A stretch of DNA of 64,000 nt from Arctopsyche grandis. Taxonomy: Eukaryota > Arthropoda > Insecta > Trichoptera > Hydropsychidae. A program made the translations under genes and the position numbers. Below the pieces are notes generated by a model. It was not told the DNA's origin, made no database searches, and saw nothing but the letters and a program-made list of their open reading frames with translations. The DNA is taken from positions 10,954,001 through 11,018,000 of the forward strand of contig NC_135365.1 of the NCBI RefSeq assembly GCF_051622035.1, written 5' to 3'. This document shows, piece by piece, positions 49,081 through 59,900 of this stretch (its first letter is position 1; each line of letters starts with the position of its first letter).

Positions 49081-49380
49081 AAATGTAACTGTAATTGTTT
49101 CCATTGAAAAGGTGTCGTAAATTGAAGGGTAACGAAAGTTTAATGTAATTGTTTCCATGGTAAAGGTGACGTAAATTGAAGTGTAACGAAAGTTTAATGT
49201 AATTGTTTCCATTGTAAAAGTGACGTTAATCTAACTGTAACAGAATTTAAATTGTAAAGGTAACGTTAATGTAACGGTAATAGAATTTAAATGTCATTGT
49301 TTCCATTGTAACTGTAAAGATAACGACTGTAATTGTAAATGTAACTGCGACTGATATCGGAGATAAATGTAACTACTGTA
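49081..49380 (+). repeat. Degenerate tandem repeat, about 55-65-bp period
   Basis: Recurrent blocks 'aattgtttccattgtaa' followed by 'ggtgacgtaaattgaa' and 'gtaacgaaagttta', progressively degenerating toward the right into simple 'gtaactgtaa' strings. It has no coding potential. It lies between the hAT remnant and the LTR. Confidence 0.75.
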
Positions 49381-49438
49381 GATTGATCAGTTAGGATTTT
49401 TTGGTCAATCGGGACGATTTGACCTAAGAGGGAGGCAA
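49381..49438 (+). mobile_element. 3' end of LTR-retrotransposon internal region with polypurine tract
   Basis: The sequence ends in the purine-rich aagagggaggcaa immediately before the LTR start, the expected position of the plus-strand primer. The rest of the internal region is absent or unrecognisable, so this is a 5'-truncated element rather than a solo LTR. Confidence 0.6.
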
Positions 49439-49834
49439 TGTTACGTACGCCGCGCATTAAGCGAATAGAATCCCAGAGACTGTGTGACCGTTCAAGGATT
49501 ACCCGTTAACGGATATCTGTTAACGGATTAACTAAGTGCATACCGTGCGACCGGTATACGTGGTTTCAAGGATTAGCGACAGGCTAAGTGCAAGTAAGCT
49601 AAACAATGATTGCACTTCTCATACCGTGGTAATACATATCCGAATACGTGACTATACAGTAGGTAAACAGATTAGACGTCCTGAGAGATCTACCCCTTAT
49701 AAGGCGGTACGTAGGCGATATCATGTCATTCTGGACTGAGCACTGCCAGTGCGTGTATCTCCTTAATCATCAATAAATGCTGTGAAACGACTGTTGGCCT
49801 TTTACTTGGATCCTCCACCCACCCCTACGTAACA
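49439..49834 (+). mobile_element. Retroviral-type LTR (TGTTACG...CGTAACA), probably Ty3/gypsy- or BEL-like
   Basis: 396 bp bounded by TGTTACGTACG and CCTACGTAACA, which form the short inverted ends expected of LTRs. It has a possible TATA-like ttataagg (about 49697) and an AATAAA (about 49770) upstream of a TG-rich stretch, and is markedly GC-richer than its surroundings. The superfamily cannot be decided without internal coding sequence. No second LTR is in the window. Confidence 0.8.
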
Positions 49835-50540
49835 GTATTAATATTGAAATATTATTTTTTAAACGTATTTTTAGATACAGAAATGAGACTATAGTAGTCC
49901 TTGTATCAAGCAAGTTCATTGTATTTTTTGTACACATACAAATTAGAATATCAAATTAAGAAACTAAAAAAAAAAAAATATTATACTTAAAGCACTGTCT
50001 AACACTAAAAAAACTACAATTTCTTAACACTTTTTTTGAGTTAATCATATACATTGTACATAATGTAGATCCATAGATCAACTACGGTCTAATACTAAAA
50101 AACTACAGTTCTCAACACATTTTCTTTCGTTTCAGTTAATATATGTACATACATAGATCCGTAGATTATTATTAATATTTAAATATTATTTTTAAGCGTA
50201 ATTTTAGATACTGCAATAAGACTGTAGTAGTCTTTATATCGTGCAAGTTCATGGTTATTATTTTTTTTTATAAACAAAATATAGCATTAACATTAAATAA
50301 ACTAAAACAATTTTTCTATACATATGTATATTACACTTAACGGATTTTTATTATTCTGAAATCACTGTCTAATACTAAAAAAACTACTCACTGTTCCCAA
50401 TATTAGTTTGAGTCAATTAATATAATATATACAGTAAAATAATAAAAAAGTAGAGTTTTCCAGTTCATTATTCTGAGTCAGTTCATATATAATACATACA
50501 TATACATATATGTACTACATAGATCCATAGATTGGTTACA
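49835..50540 (+). repeat. Diverged satellite-related repeat units (right flank, block 1)
   Basis: Contains 'tgtctaacactaaaaaaact', 'ccatagat' and 'ttcgtttcagttaatatatg' in the same order as the satellite monomer. It also holds the segment 'agtagtctttatatc', which is shared with the left edge at 36040 and with later blocks. It lacks the GC-rich core and the hAT fragment. It looks like older, unhomogenised relatives of the repeat that supplied the non-hAT half of the monomer. Confidence 0.8.
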
Positions 50541-51749
50541 ATCCTTTCTATGTGGACAATATCGCGCAAACATTTCGGCGTGACGTCATTTTAAACGTAT
50601 TAAAAGGATTCAAAGAAGAATTACATAAATTTCTTACGGACATAAATCACTTTCATTTTGAAAATAATGAATATATCCACATCGGAGACGTGAAGAATAA
50701 GAGGCGATCTAATCGAAGTTTACAATATTTTAAACAACCACTACAATTGACGGGCTAAAAACCAGACTGGTATAAGTGAATTTTTTTAAAAAAGCTGGTT
50801 TATTATGTTATTTAAGACTTAAACCAGATTTTTTTAAAAACGTCACTTGTATCCAGAGAGATGTAATAAGAATAGAGGGGCCCTTACGAATAAAAAATTG
50901 TTGTCAATTCTACGCGGTACGTCTCTATAAATACGCTACATCTCACGGAATACAATCGGATCAATTTACTTATAAAAATGTATCCCATGTTGTTTATTGT
51001 GTGTTTTTTAATGTATTGTGCAATTTTTAACGATGCACTTGCCCAGAGAGCGTTTTATCGGACATACGTCGACCACCAAGCGTCAAATACGACTGATGCT
51101 AAAATTATTTAGATCTGTCCGTGGACAGAATGTCACTTGACAACAAAAGAACATCTAAAGCCACTTCTATTGATATTACATGTCTGTGCTTGTACCAGTC
51201 TGGTTTCAGCCCGGCAATTGCCTTACGATAAACCTCCTTATGTTTAACAAAAACACTGATCTCATACTCTCAAACTTAGAGGTCATACTCTTAGACGCCA
51301 AAAAAATATTTAATTAAAAAACTTTATTTAAAAAGAGTGGCAAAATTTTGAAATAGTCTAGCAAATGAATTGGTAACTTCTAGTAACCTAAACCTCAAAC
51401 TTTAAAGAATATACATACTTAATATACATAATATAAAGTTTAAAGAATATTCATACTTGATGATTTCATAAAAATTATTGGTCTTTTGTAAGTTCTTCTA
51501 ATAATTTTTGTTTTTATCTACAGTACAAATATATAGGATTATTCGTTCGACACCTTTCCATCATTAATCTGGATAATTGCTATTATACTCTAATATTTAT
51601 TTATTTATTAATTTTGGGTACAAATTTTTATTCTCTTGTTTGGTTTTAATTTTTTTATGAAATGACTTTTTTGTGCAAATGGCGCCGTGCTCAGTTGTAA
51701 CACGCCGAAATGTCGGTGGAATATTTTCCGTGAGGAATTGACAAGGTAC
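50541..51749. other. Unassigned stretch with inverted-repeat element and two short ORFs
   Basis: An inverted pair, caattgacgggctaaaaacc (from 50745, continuing agactggta) and its complement ending near 51223, encloses about 420 bp and suggests a decayed TIR element of about 0.48 kb. ORF 50552-50758 (start MDNIAQTFRRDVILNVLKGF) and ORF 50776-51030 are not recognised. They are adjacent in different frames and may be one broken gene. 51230-51750 shows nothing recognisable. Confidence 0.5.
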
Positions 51750-52235
51750 ACAATAGGCATATATTAACTAATATCTAATACTCAAAAATCTACAATTTCA
51801 ACCATCCATAGATTGTTATTAATATTAAAGTATTATATTATTTTTAAACGTATTTTTAGATATTGCACTGAGACTATATGTAGTAGTCTATTTATCGCGC
51901 AAGTTCATGGTTAATTTTTTTTATAAACAAAATATATCATCAACATAAACGAAACTAAAACAATATCACTATATACATACATACATATAGGTTATACTTT
52001 ACGCATTTTTATTATTCTTAAAACACTGTCTTATACTAAAAAACTACTGTTTCCAACATTTGATTAAGTTGATATACATATGTACATAGATCCATAGATT
52101 AATTACTGTCTAATAAGAGAGTACTAAAGTTTTCCGATAGTATGTCCGTTTCAATTAATATACATATGTACATAGATCCATAGATTAACCACAGTTTAAT
52201 ACTAAACAACTACAGTTATGTTATTATGTATGAAT
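51750..52235 (+). repeat. Diverged satellite-related repeat units (right flank, block 2)
   Basis: The same motifs recur: 'gattgttattaatatt', 'aaacgtatttttagatat', 'agtagtctatttatcgcg', 'aaactaaaacaat', 'ccatagattaa'. Block 2 is separated from block 1 by an unrelated 1.2-kb stretch. Confidence 0.75.
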
Positions 52236-52236
52236 G

Positions 52237-52428
52237 TTCAGTGGAGTATATCGAAAACAGCGAATTTTGGAATTTGGGAACAGTTTAAATTGAAAAACAC
52301 GTTCTGTATCATGGAAAATCCCAACCCATTACAGATTGTGAAAATCGGGATTTTTTTACTAAGCACCACTTTAGAACTTATTTTTATTCACCTAAGCATA
52401 TAAACTGATTAATTATACATATATATAC

Positions 52429-52505
<77 letters not shown>

Positions 52506-53455
52506 CGAAAAATATATTTTTTCGATCAAAATATAATTTTTTTTGAAAATAATATTATATTTTGTAAATAGTAAGCATGAGAAACTATGTTTAAAAGGGC
52601 AGGACACCAGCGCCTTGTCAATACAAACGTATTACACTTCTCCCTTCCTCAATTATGGCCCTAGAGAAATTATTTTTTAATATGCTTTGGATATTCATCA
52701 TTGGCATGCATCTGTGCTTTTACTTATTTGATTAGTTATTTTTTATAGGAGCTAGGACCCGCCAAACATCTATAAAATCGCTTCTTTTTTACACCCACGA
52801 AAAGAGTCCAACGTGCTTATTTCACGGTCGATTTAAAAAAAAATACGCACACAGTTGTATAGAAAATATCTTTCTCATACCGATGATGAATTTTTTTTAA
52901 ATTGGTCCAGTTTTGGAGGAGAAAATTGGAAAATACGAAACCCCGATTTTGTCGATTAGAAATACGTATTATCTGGTCGAAGCGCATTCACTCAATATAT
53001 ATATATATTGATATATATTGTCGCATTCACTCAATATATATATCGAAGAAAGCAACGGCAACAAAATTAAGGTTTCAGGTGTACAGCCCACTTAAGGATC
53101 ATCGATAATTGTGTTTAAGTTACGCGCGACAAAGTTTCAGATTTTTTTTCACACATAGCAATGTAAAGAAACATCTAATATGAGGTTTTTTCAATGTGGA
53201 ATCACCCCATTTATATAATGAGGTGGATACAAAAAAAAAGTAATAAACTGCTAAAGCAATGTTTAATTTGAAAACAATCTTCAAAAATCACAAACTTTAA
53301 TGGGCCAGCCATTTTTACAAACTTTATTGCAGTGCAAATATTTTTTTTAGAATAACTTTCATATTATTTTTAAGGATTCCCCACAATACATAATGTCTTT
53401 TCCAACTGAAGCTGTTTCCAAATTCCAAAATTCGATGTTTTCGATGTACCCTAAA
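52237..53455. mobile_element. Decayed long-TIR element next to the Rab3-GEF 3' end
   Basis: Left arm: tatatcgaaaacagcgaatt then ttggaatttgggaacag (from about 52246). Right arm, inverted: the complement ends at about 53452 and includes aattccaaaattcgatg. Weaker pairing extends about 100 bp inward on each side. The interior holds a (TA)n run and two copies of gcattcactcaatatatat. No transposase is seen and the family is not assigned. Confidence 0.65.
52434..52501. repeat. (TA)n microsatellite
   Basis: An uninterrupted alternating TA tract of about 55-60 bp with short ATAC interruptions at its left end. Length polymorphism and assembly error are likely here. Confidence 0.97.
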
Positions 53456-53640
53456 ATATAATACATAAATCCTTAGAATGTTATTAATATCGAAAAAAAA
53501 TTATGTATTTTAGATAATGCAATGAGATTATAGTAGTCTTTTTATCATACAAGTTCACGCTATTTTTTTTATTCAAATATAACATTAACATGAAAGAAAC
53601 TAAAAGAATAAAGATTAAATGTCAGATTTAACGCATTTTC
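53456..53640 (+). repeat. Diverged satellite-related repeat unit (right flank, block 3)
   Basis: Contains 'ttagataatgcaatgagatt', 'tagtagtctttttatcat' and 'aacatgaaagaaactaaaag', the same unit as blocks 1 and 2. It overlaps the probable 3' UTR of Rab3-GEF on the opposite strand. Confidence 0.75.
53568..53573 (-). terminator. Candidate Rab3-GEF polyadenylation signal
   Basis: AATAAA on the minus strand about 145 bp past the TGA at 53718. It lies in a stretch homologous to the 'caagttcatggtatttttt' part of the neighbouring repeat units, so the gene may use repeat-derived sequence for 3' end formation. This is inferred from position only. Confidence 0.35.
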
Positions 53641-53717
53641 CACGGCAAACAATAAGGAACGACGCAGGCTTCCATTTCATCATCTCCATAAATTAGAGGC
53701 AATGATAATCTTCCATG

Positions 53718-53988
53718 TCAGCGCCTCCTCGGTGGACTGCTGGACATTTCATTTGAAGACTGGGAAGACTGTCTGGACAGAGAACCGCCTCTTTGACTAC
53801 CATGCCGCTGGGGTATGACAAATTCAGTAGTCCTTTGCGGCGTCACGAAGGGATTCGGCCCTGAAAATGGTCCAGAGATGGATCCCTGTCGCTGTCCTAA
53901 CCTTCTAGGTGGACTTTGAGACAAAACGCTACCACTCGATTGCTGCTGTATCGGCATGGGACTCGACTGAGACGGCATACCAGGTGAT
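53718..53988 (-). CDS. Rab3-GEF: Rab3-GEF terminal exon with stop
   Basis: 271 bp. It completes an Arg codon, encodes [20 protein letters not shown] and ends [14 protein letters not shown] (TGA). It contains SPPRR twice ([10 protein letters not shown] and SSSPPRRR). The composition matches the preceding tail and the acceptor TTAACAG fits. The 3' UTR probably continues to about 53560, where the minus strand has an AATAAA (53573-53568) that lies inside a diverged copy of the satellite-related repeat. Confidence 0.88.
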
Positions 53989-56900
53989 CTGTTAAAAAAA
54001 TTAACTTTTTCTTATCATGCATGTTACATCTTTCTGTCGGATCATTGAACTTGCTGTCTATTTGAATTATTTGTAGTTGACAAATATTTCAAACGTACCT
54101 AAGATCTTGAGAATCCGGCATGGTGTTGTGGCGGCTTACAGCCGATGAAGAAGACGGCCGTCGAGGTGGTATCGCAGGCGGTGTACCTTGGCTCATTTGC
54201 CTCGTTGGAGTATGCTGGGTCACATTTTGTCTCAAAGCCGAAGCATCGACTCCTGACATTTGACGGTTGACCACGCTGCTTTGAGAGTTCTGTCTCGGAG
54301 GAATTAAAGGTGGTGGAGGATGACGAGGAGGTGGTTGTCCTCCAGCAATTGCAGTTGCAGAATCAACGGGATGTGAAATTTTGTTCTTGTCGACTTGTCC
54401 TGCATTCGGATCTGCTCCTGGCTTAACACTCACATTGGACGTGTGATCAGTTCCGGACATCTTTTTAGGCACCGTTGGATGACTTTTGGAAGATTGGTGT
54501 ATTTTCGTTGGTGTCGCTGATGGCTTAATATGTCCTTCCACTTCAGGGTCATGCTGATCGGGTCCTCTAGCTGCCTGTTGTAAGATTTGCTTCTTTTGAT
54601 CTTGTCCGGCAGCTAAGTATGAAAATACGCACAACACCGCATAGCAAATTTGATCGGCCTGTGAAGTTCAAACGAAGTTTTTTTTATATTTCTTCTTACT
54701 ATTATTTGTATATAATGCATCGTTTCATATTAACATACATTTAAACTCTCTCAAATAATAAAAACAAAAAGCAGAACATAAGCATTTAAATAAAGTAACG
54801 GACACAAGTCAATGCTTACAAATTACAGGCATTTAAAAGCTGGAATCGGGTGCAGATAAATCTTCAGTGTTTCAAATCTTTAAACTAATAAATCTATTGA
54901 AATAGTTTCAGAACATAAAATATCATTCATGCGGTGTGTAACTGCTATGGAAAAACATCGATGCAGGGACTTTGTTATTTCTTTTGCCTAAAAAACAACA
55001 TTCGAAGCACATAAAATAAAATAAAAATAAAACAAATAAATACAAACAGAAAAAAACAGAAACAATTTAAGTGCTAATTTACATAAAATTATATAATTTC
55101 AACAAGTATTCAAAATGACAACACACCAAAATAAAATTCTGAAAATATTTTAAGTCATATATGATGATACATAAATTGAAACCAAACATTAAATATTTTA
55201 CAATAACGTGTACTAAATCACATTTTTTACTAATCTAGATATAAAATTGACTTTTGAATTAAGGAATTAAAAACACACTATGTAATTCCTTTTATTAAAA
55301 CGATTGAAAAGGAGAAAGGAATGCAAAGAAACATATACGAATCATTCGTGCACTTGAAATATAATTAAAATAACATACCATTGATGATTTATATTTTCTC
55401 TGTATGACTTGCCTCGTCTTGGGATCTGTAAAAGCACATGTATGTCAATTCGTATTCAAACATTTGTATTCTAAATTAAATTATACTAATAGATATAACA
55501 CTATAATTCAATTTATGAATAAATAAATTATAATAGTCTCTTACTGAATTCTTCCAAAATAAAAATCCCTCCTTTCTGCGTAAAGCATTTCCTTATATGA
55601 TCCAAACGTACAAAAAACTGCAAAACAAACGTTTAAATTTTACATTAAAAAACATAATAATCTAAAATTGCACTCTACGGTTTGCTAAATGTGTGTAATG
55701 CTTGGAATTCACTTGTTCGTAAGCTGTTTAATGTGATGTTTCTATAAACACTATATATGATTCGGTTAAAAAAATCATCACAAATATGTCCATTTAAAAA
55801 AGTAAAAACAACAGACGGCATGCTGTAGTGATAACTTTGTGCCACTAGAGTGAACTAAGCTTTACAATTTTCTTGAACTGACAAGTATTGAAAACATCAG
55901 ATATGTTTTGCACCGTCGAATAATCACCGAGTAAAATGTGATTGTGACTATGTGAAAATCAGTTTGCAACAGCCACTCTGTTTACAACTTTCTAACGTTA
56001 TATTATCTTAGTAAGCCAAGCAGTTAAGCATAACAAGACCGCAACATGCAAGTGGAAATGAAAAATAAAAGAAAAGTGTACAAGAAAATACAATCGGTTA
56101 ACAACCGAGCAGCGTAAGATGCAACAGTCATCAGCCAGCTAGACCACGGCTTACTCCGCCCAGCCAGAGTTGCGCCATGAAACTTAAGAGATGGTCTGCT
56201 CTATATATATATATATATTAGGTTTTATTTATATATGTATATTTTTCAAAAATGTAACCTTGCACTAAACAACTGAACCAGTAAACTAAACAAGTACCAA
56301 ATAAACCATTGACATGTTGCTCTTCTAACACCAAATATAATGTATTATATAATATGTAAGACCAGTCAAACAGATCTGGATGTTAAACAATCTGTATTCA
56401 ATGTTAAGAGGTGGGATGATACACAGAGAGATGATAACAGCATCCTTGCTTGAGATATTTCCATCCCCGAACACTGGTCAGTGGCATGCGTCATTCTTTC
56501 ACCGCACTTTGCTTCAGGTTTCAATATTGTATTTTATTTGATTGATATACATCGAGTAAAAACAGTGATTCAAAAAATTATACAGTGTGTTATAAAAGTC
56601 AGTACCGCTAATGTCATATTTTTTCAAATATAAAAGTACATAGGGATGCCAACTTTTTCTATATTTTATATCCTCAAATTATAATTTATCTGATCCACTT
56701 TTTTTATTTTTTTTTACAAATTTTTTAAATCTAAAATATCTTATATGTATGTATGTATAGATATAAGAAAGTAGCATTTATTATTATTATGTACACATTT
56801 TTCATAAAGCACACACAATAATATGTAAGTATGTATATTGAAATATCTAAATATTAGAATATAAATATAGGATTACATTATAAGAAATAAGATTTATTTC

Positions 56901-59900
56901 ATTATCAAGTCTCGTATAAAATTTGCAATTAAATTTAATCTTATGTTTTAAATAAGATCAAGTTAAATTGTATGAAATTAAATTCAAACTCTTTAAAACT
57001 TTACATATATATTTGCTTCTTATTGTATCTTATAACATCTAAATTAAAAGTATTTAAAGATAAATTCTTTTAATATTTTTATTTTATATAAAATAACTTA
57101 ATTGTTTGGCGTTGCTCAGGTAAGTAAAAGTTGTAAAAAAATAAAAAAAGGAATCTTTTCAGAAAACTTTGTTTACCAAACTTGCTTGTTTTAAATTGAA
57201 AACTGTAGATTTGCATAGCAAACAAATATTCGTTTAAACATAACAAACGACATTCATCTACATATAGTAGATGTATCGATATAAGTGAAAATGATTAGTC
57301 CGTGGCATAAATTTAATGCATGTTTTTTTTATGTAGATATATGTATGTCTGTATAATATAATATATAACAGTTACTTAAATTCTAGTCCCTTTTTATATA
57401 AAGATAATTCTCTCTACTTGTATAATTATATTAAATATCAAATCATTTAGTTTAGCAATGCAGTTGGCAACCCTAAAAGTACATATGTATATCAAAAATA
57501 AAAACAAACAAAAAACTGTGTGAGGGGTTAATTTGCGAGAAAATGACAACTAAAAGGATGCTAAAAGATTATAAATGGTTTGTAAGCCTCAAATCTACAG
57601 GAAAGCCCTCTACTCTAGTATACAATCAGTTGCTAAATATATATAAGACAGATCAGTCTAACGACGTGATGAAGTGAATGTGTGTAGCGGACAGACATGA
57701 GAACGAACGTGAATCACTTTGTACCTCAAAATCCTGACAGTCGACAGCCGGGAGTCCAGAGACAAACGCAAAACAAAACAAAAACACATTAGATATAGCA
57801 ACGGTCTGCGAATGAAGCTGCTCGTGGCGGCGCTGGCTACGTCCCAAACACAGCACCCAAGGACCATCTCAAAAGTTCCTAAGCTACTGGCGGAGATTTT
57901 CCATCCACACACGCAACTTGGTGAATGGAAAAACTCGAGAGAGAGAGATATATAGAGAAAAACGATAAATGATTATTCTCATCGTCCGCGGAAAAAAAGC
58001 CGATAGCTCATTTGCCTTTAATATATTTTGAAAACTCATTTTTTCCGTTATTTTTAACGTTAACCGATCGATCATTCGTGGTTTTAGGTTGTTTTAAGTA
58101 GATACTTAGCGGATATAAAGAAGGATATATGTATGTATATATAGAAGGCCAACAAATAGCAGCATGCAAAACATTGAAACCAAGAAACCATTTCTCGGTA
58201 AAGAGACCGTCAAAAATATATATTTATATATAATAATATGCAAATCTTAGTATATATATGTATATATATAAATATATGAAATGGAATTTCAGACTAAGCC
58301 ATGTATAAAGTAAAAAATAATGTCAAACTTACGATCAAAATGATGTTTTTTGATATATATAGGAGACAAAATCAAAACTCAAATGAAAACTCATATATAG
58401 GTATAACAGATAAATGATCACAAGGTGGCGAGCAATATGCGAGCAGGGAATAAATTTTCAAGAATCATCTTACAAATGAGATAGAAAAAAGACAGATGCA
58501 TTACAATGATTTCGTGTAATACACACATTATATTTTATATATATATACTTCACTTATATTTAGTTCAATACGAGAATGGGAAATTTTGAGTGGTCCTTGC
58601 AAGGGTAGTTTGCGTTCTTTTTTAACCCTAATGGGGCCCTAACGCATAGAATAATCAAGACAACGTGAACCTTTTCCACGTGAGAGATACCTACTCCTCG
58701 ATCATATACATATCTAAGATCGAAGTAACTACTAAAATAATCTCCAACAAAGGCCGGGACTTAGTGAACAATTATTCATTTTCTTGTTGCAAAATAGTCG
58801 ATCGCATGCTAGAGATACATCAGCAAGTTTGTTACAAAATAAAACAGATTTATATATTAAATAATAAAAATGTTTTTGAAAATGATAAGTAGCATATTAC
58901 ATACATAACTGAAACGAATCCATATTATTAAACAACAAACTTGCCAGTGTATTCTCTATTGAAGAACATACTATAAATCCATCAAAGCAAAATGTAGCAT
59001 CAAACGGAATTGTTCAGTAAAATCCCAACCTATACAGCTCTGAATTATTTTTATCAGTTCTTAAAGACCCACCATTGTCCGGCTTTTGTTTTATTATAGT
59101 AAACAATTATGATGTACAATAGCTTATCATAGCTGAAACCACGAATGAAAGTGGTCTATTACATAATAAATCATATAATAGATTTCAATTTCATCACCTA
59201 AAAGTTGCAAAAATTCCGCATAAAAAATTTCTAGACCGAATAGCTATTGTGTCAAAATTGCCAAATAACTAAAATATGTTTTTCATTGTTTGTATAAATC
59301 AAAAAGTGTTAGAAAATTCTTGTATTTGATTTTTTTTTTAGTTCATAACAAGAATTGTTCATATAATATGTAACATTAAACATAGTAATTAACTACAATT
59401 TCAAAAACATGATGCAGGTGAATAACACTATGTGCTTTTATTATTATTATTGTTGTTATTTTAACTTTTTTTTAACCTATCAAAAAATATACAGTTATTT
59501 AGACATAATCAATGTATAAACATATAAAAAAAATATAACTCTGATCAACAGGAAGTATTTATAATTTAAAATTTATCACCAAAGCATTTCACCAAAAAGA
59601 TTTTATAATAAGCAATTGCAGAGCAATAAGCTTAGTAATAAAAATATTTTAATGATATTTTAAATTCAGCAAAATATTTTACCATTTTTTAACTCAGCAT
59701 TTTATTTCATTTTTTCGTGTATACTTAAAAAAAATTGAAAATTGATACCATTTTACAAAAAAAAATGTTTTTATATAATATATTAATACAGAATTCCTTT
59801 TTGCATAATGTGACCAATTTTCATCATACTGATTTATATTATGGTTGTTTAAAAATTGAATAATTTCAAAACATTTAATTGAGAAATACAAAGCAATAAG

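Noticed and set aside
52413..52607. ORF with a long IYIY repeat
   Set aside because: It is a translation of the (TA)n microsatellite.
56100..56200. Minus-strand gtggtctagctggctgatga, box A-like
   Set aside because: No box B at the right distance and no SINE body or tail, so it is too weak to call a tRNA or SINE.
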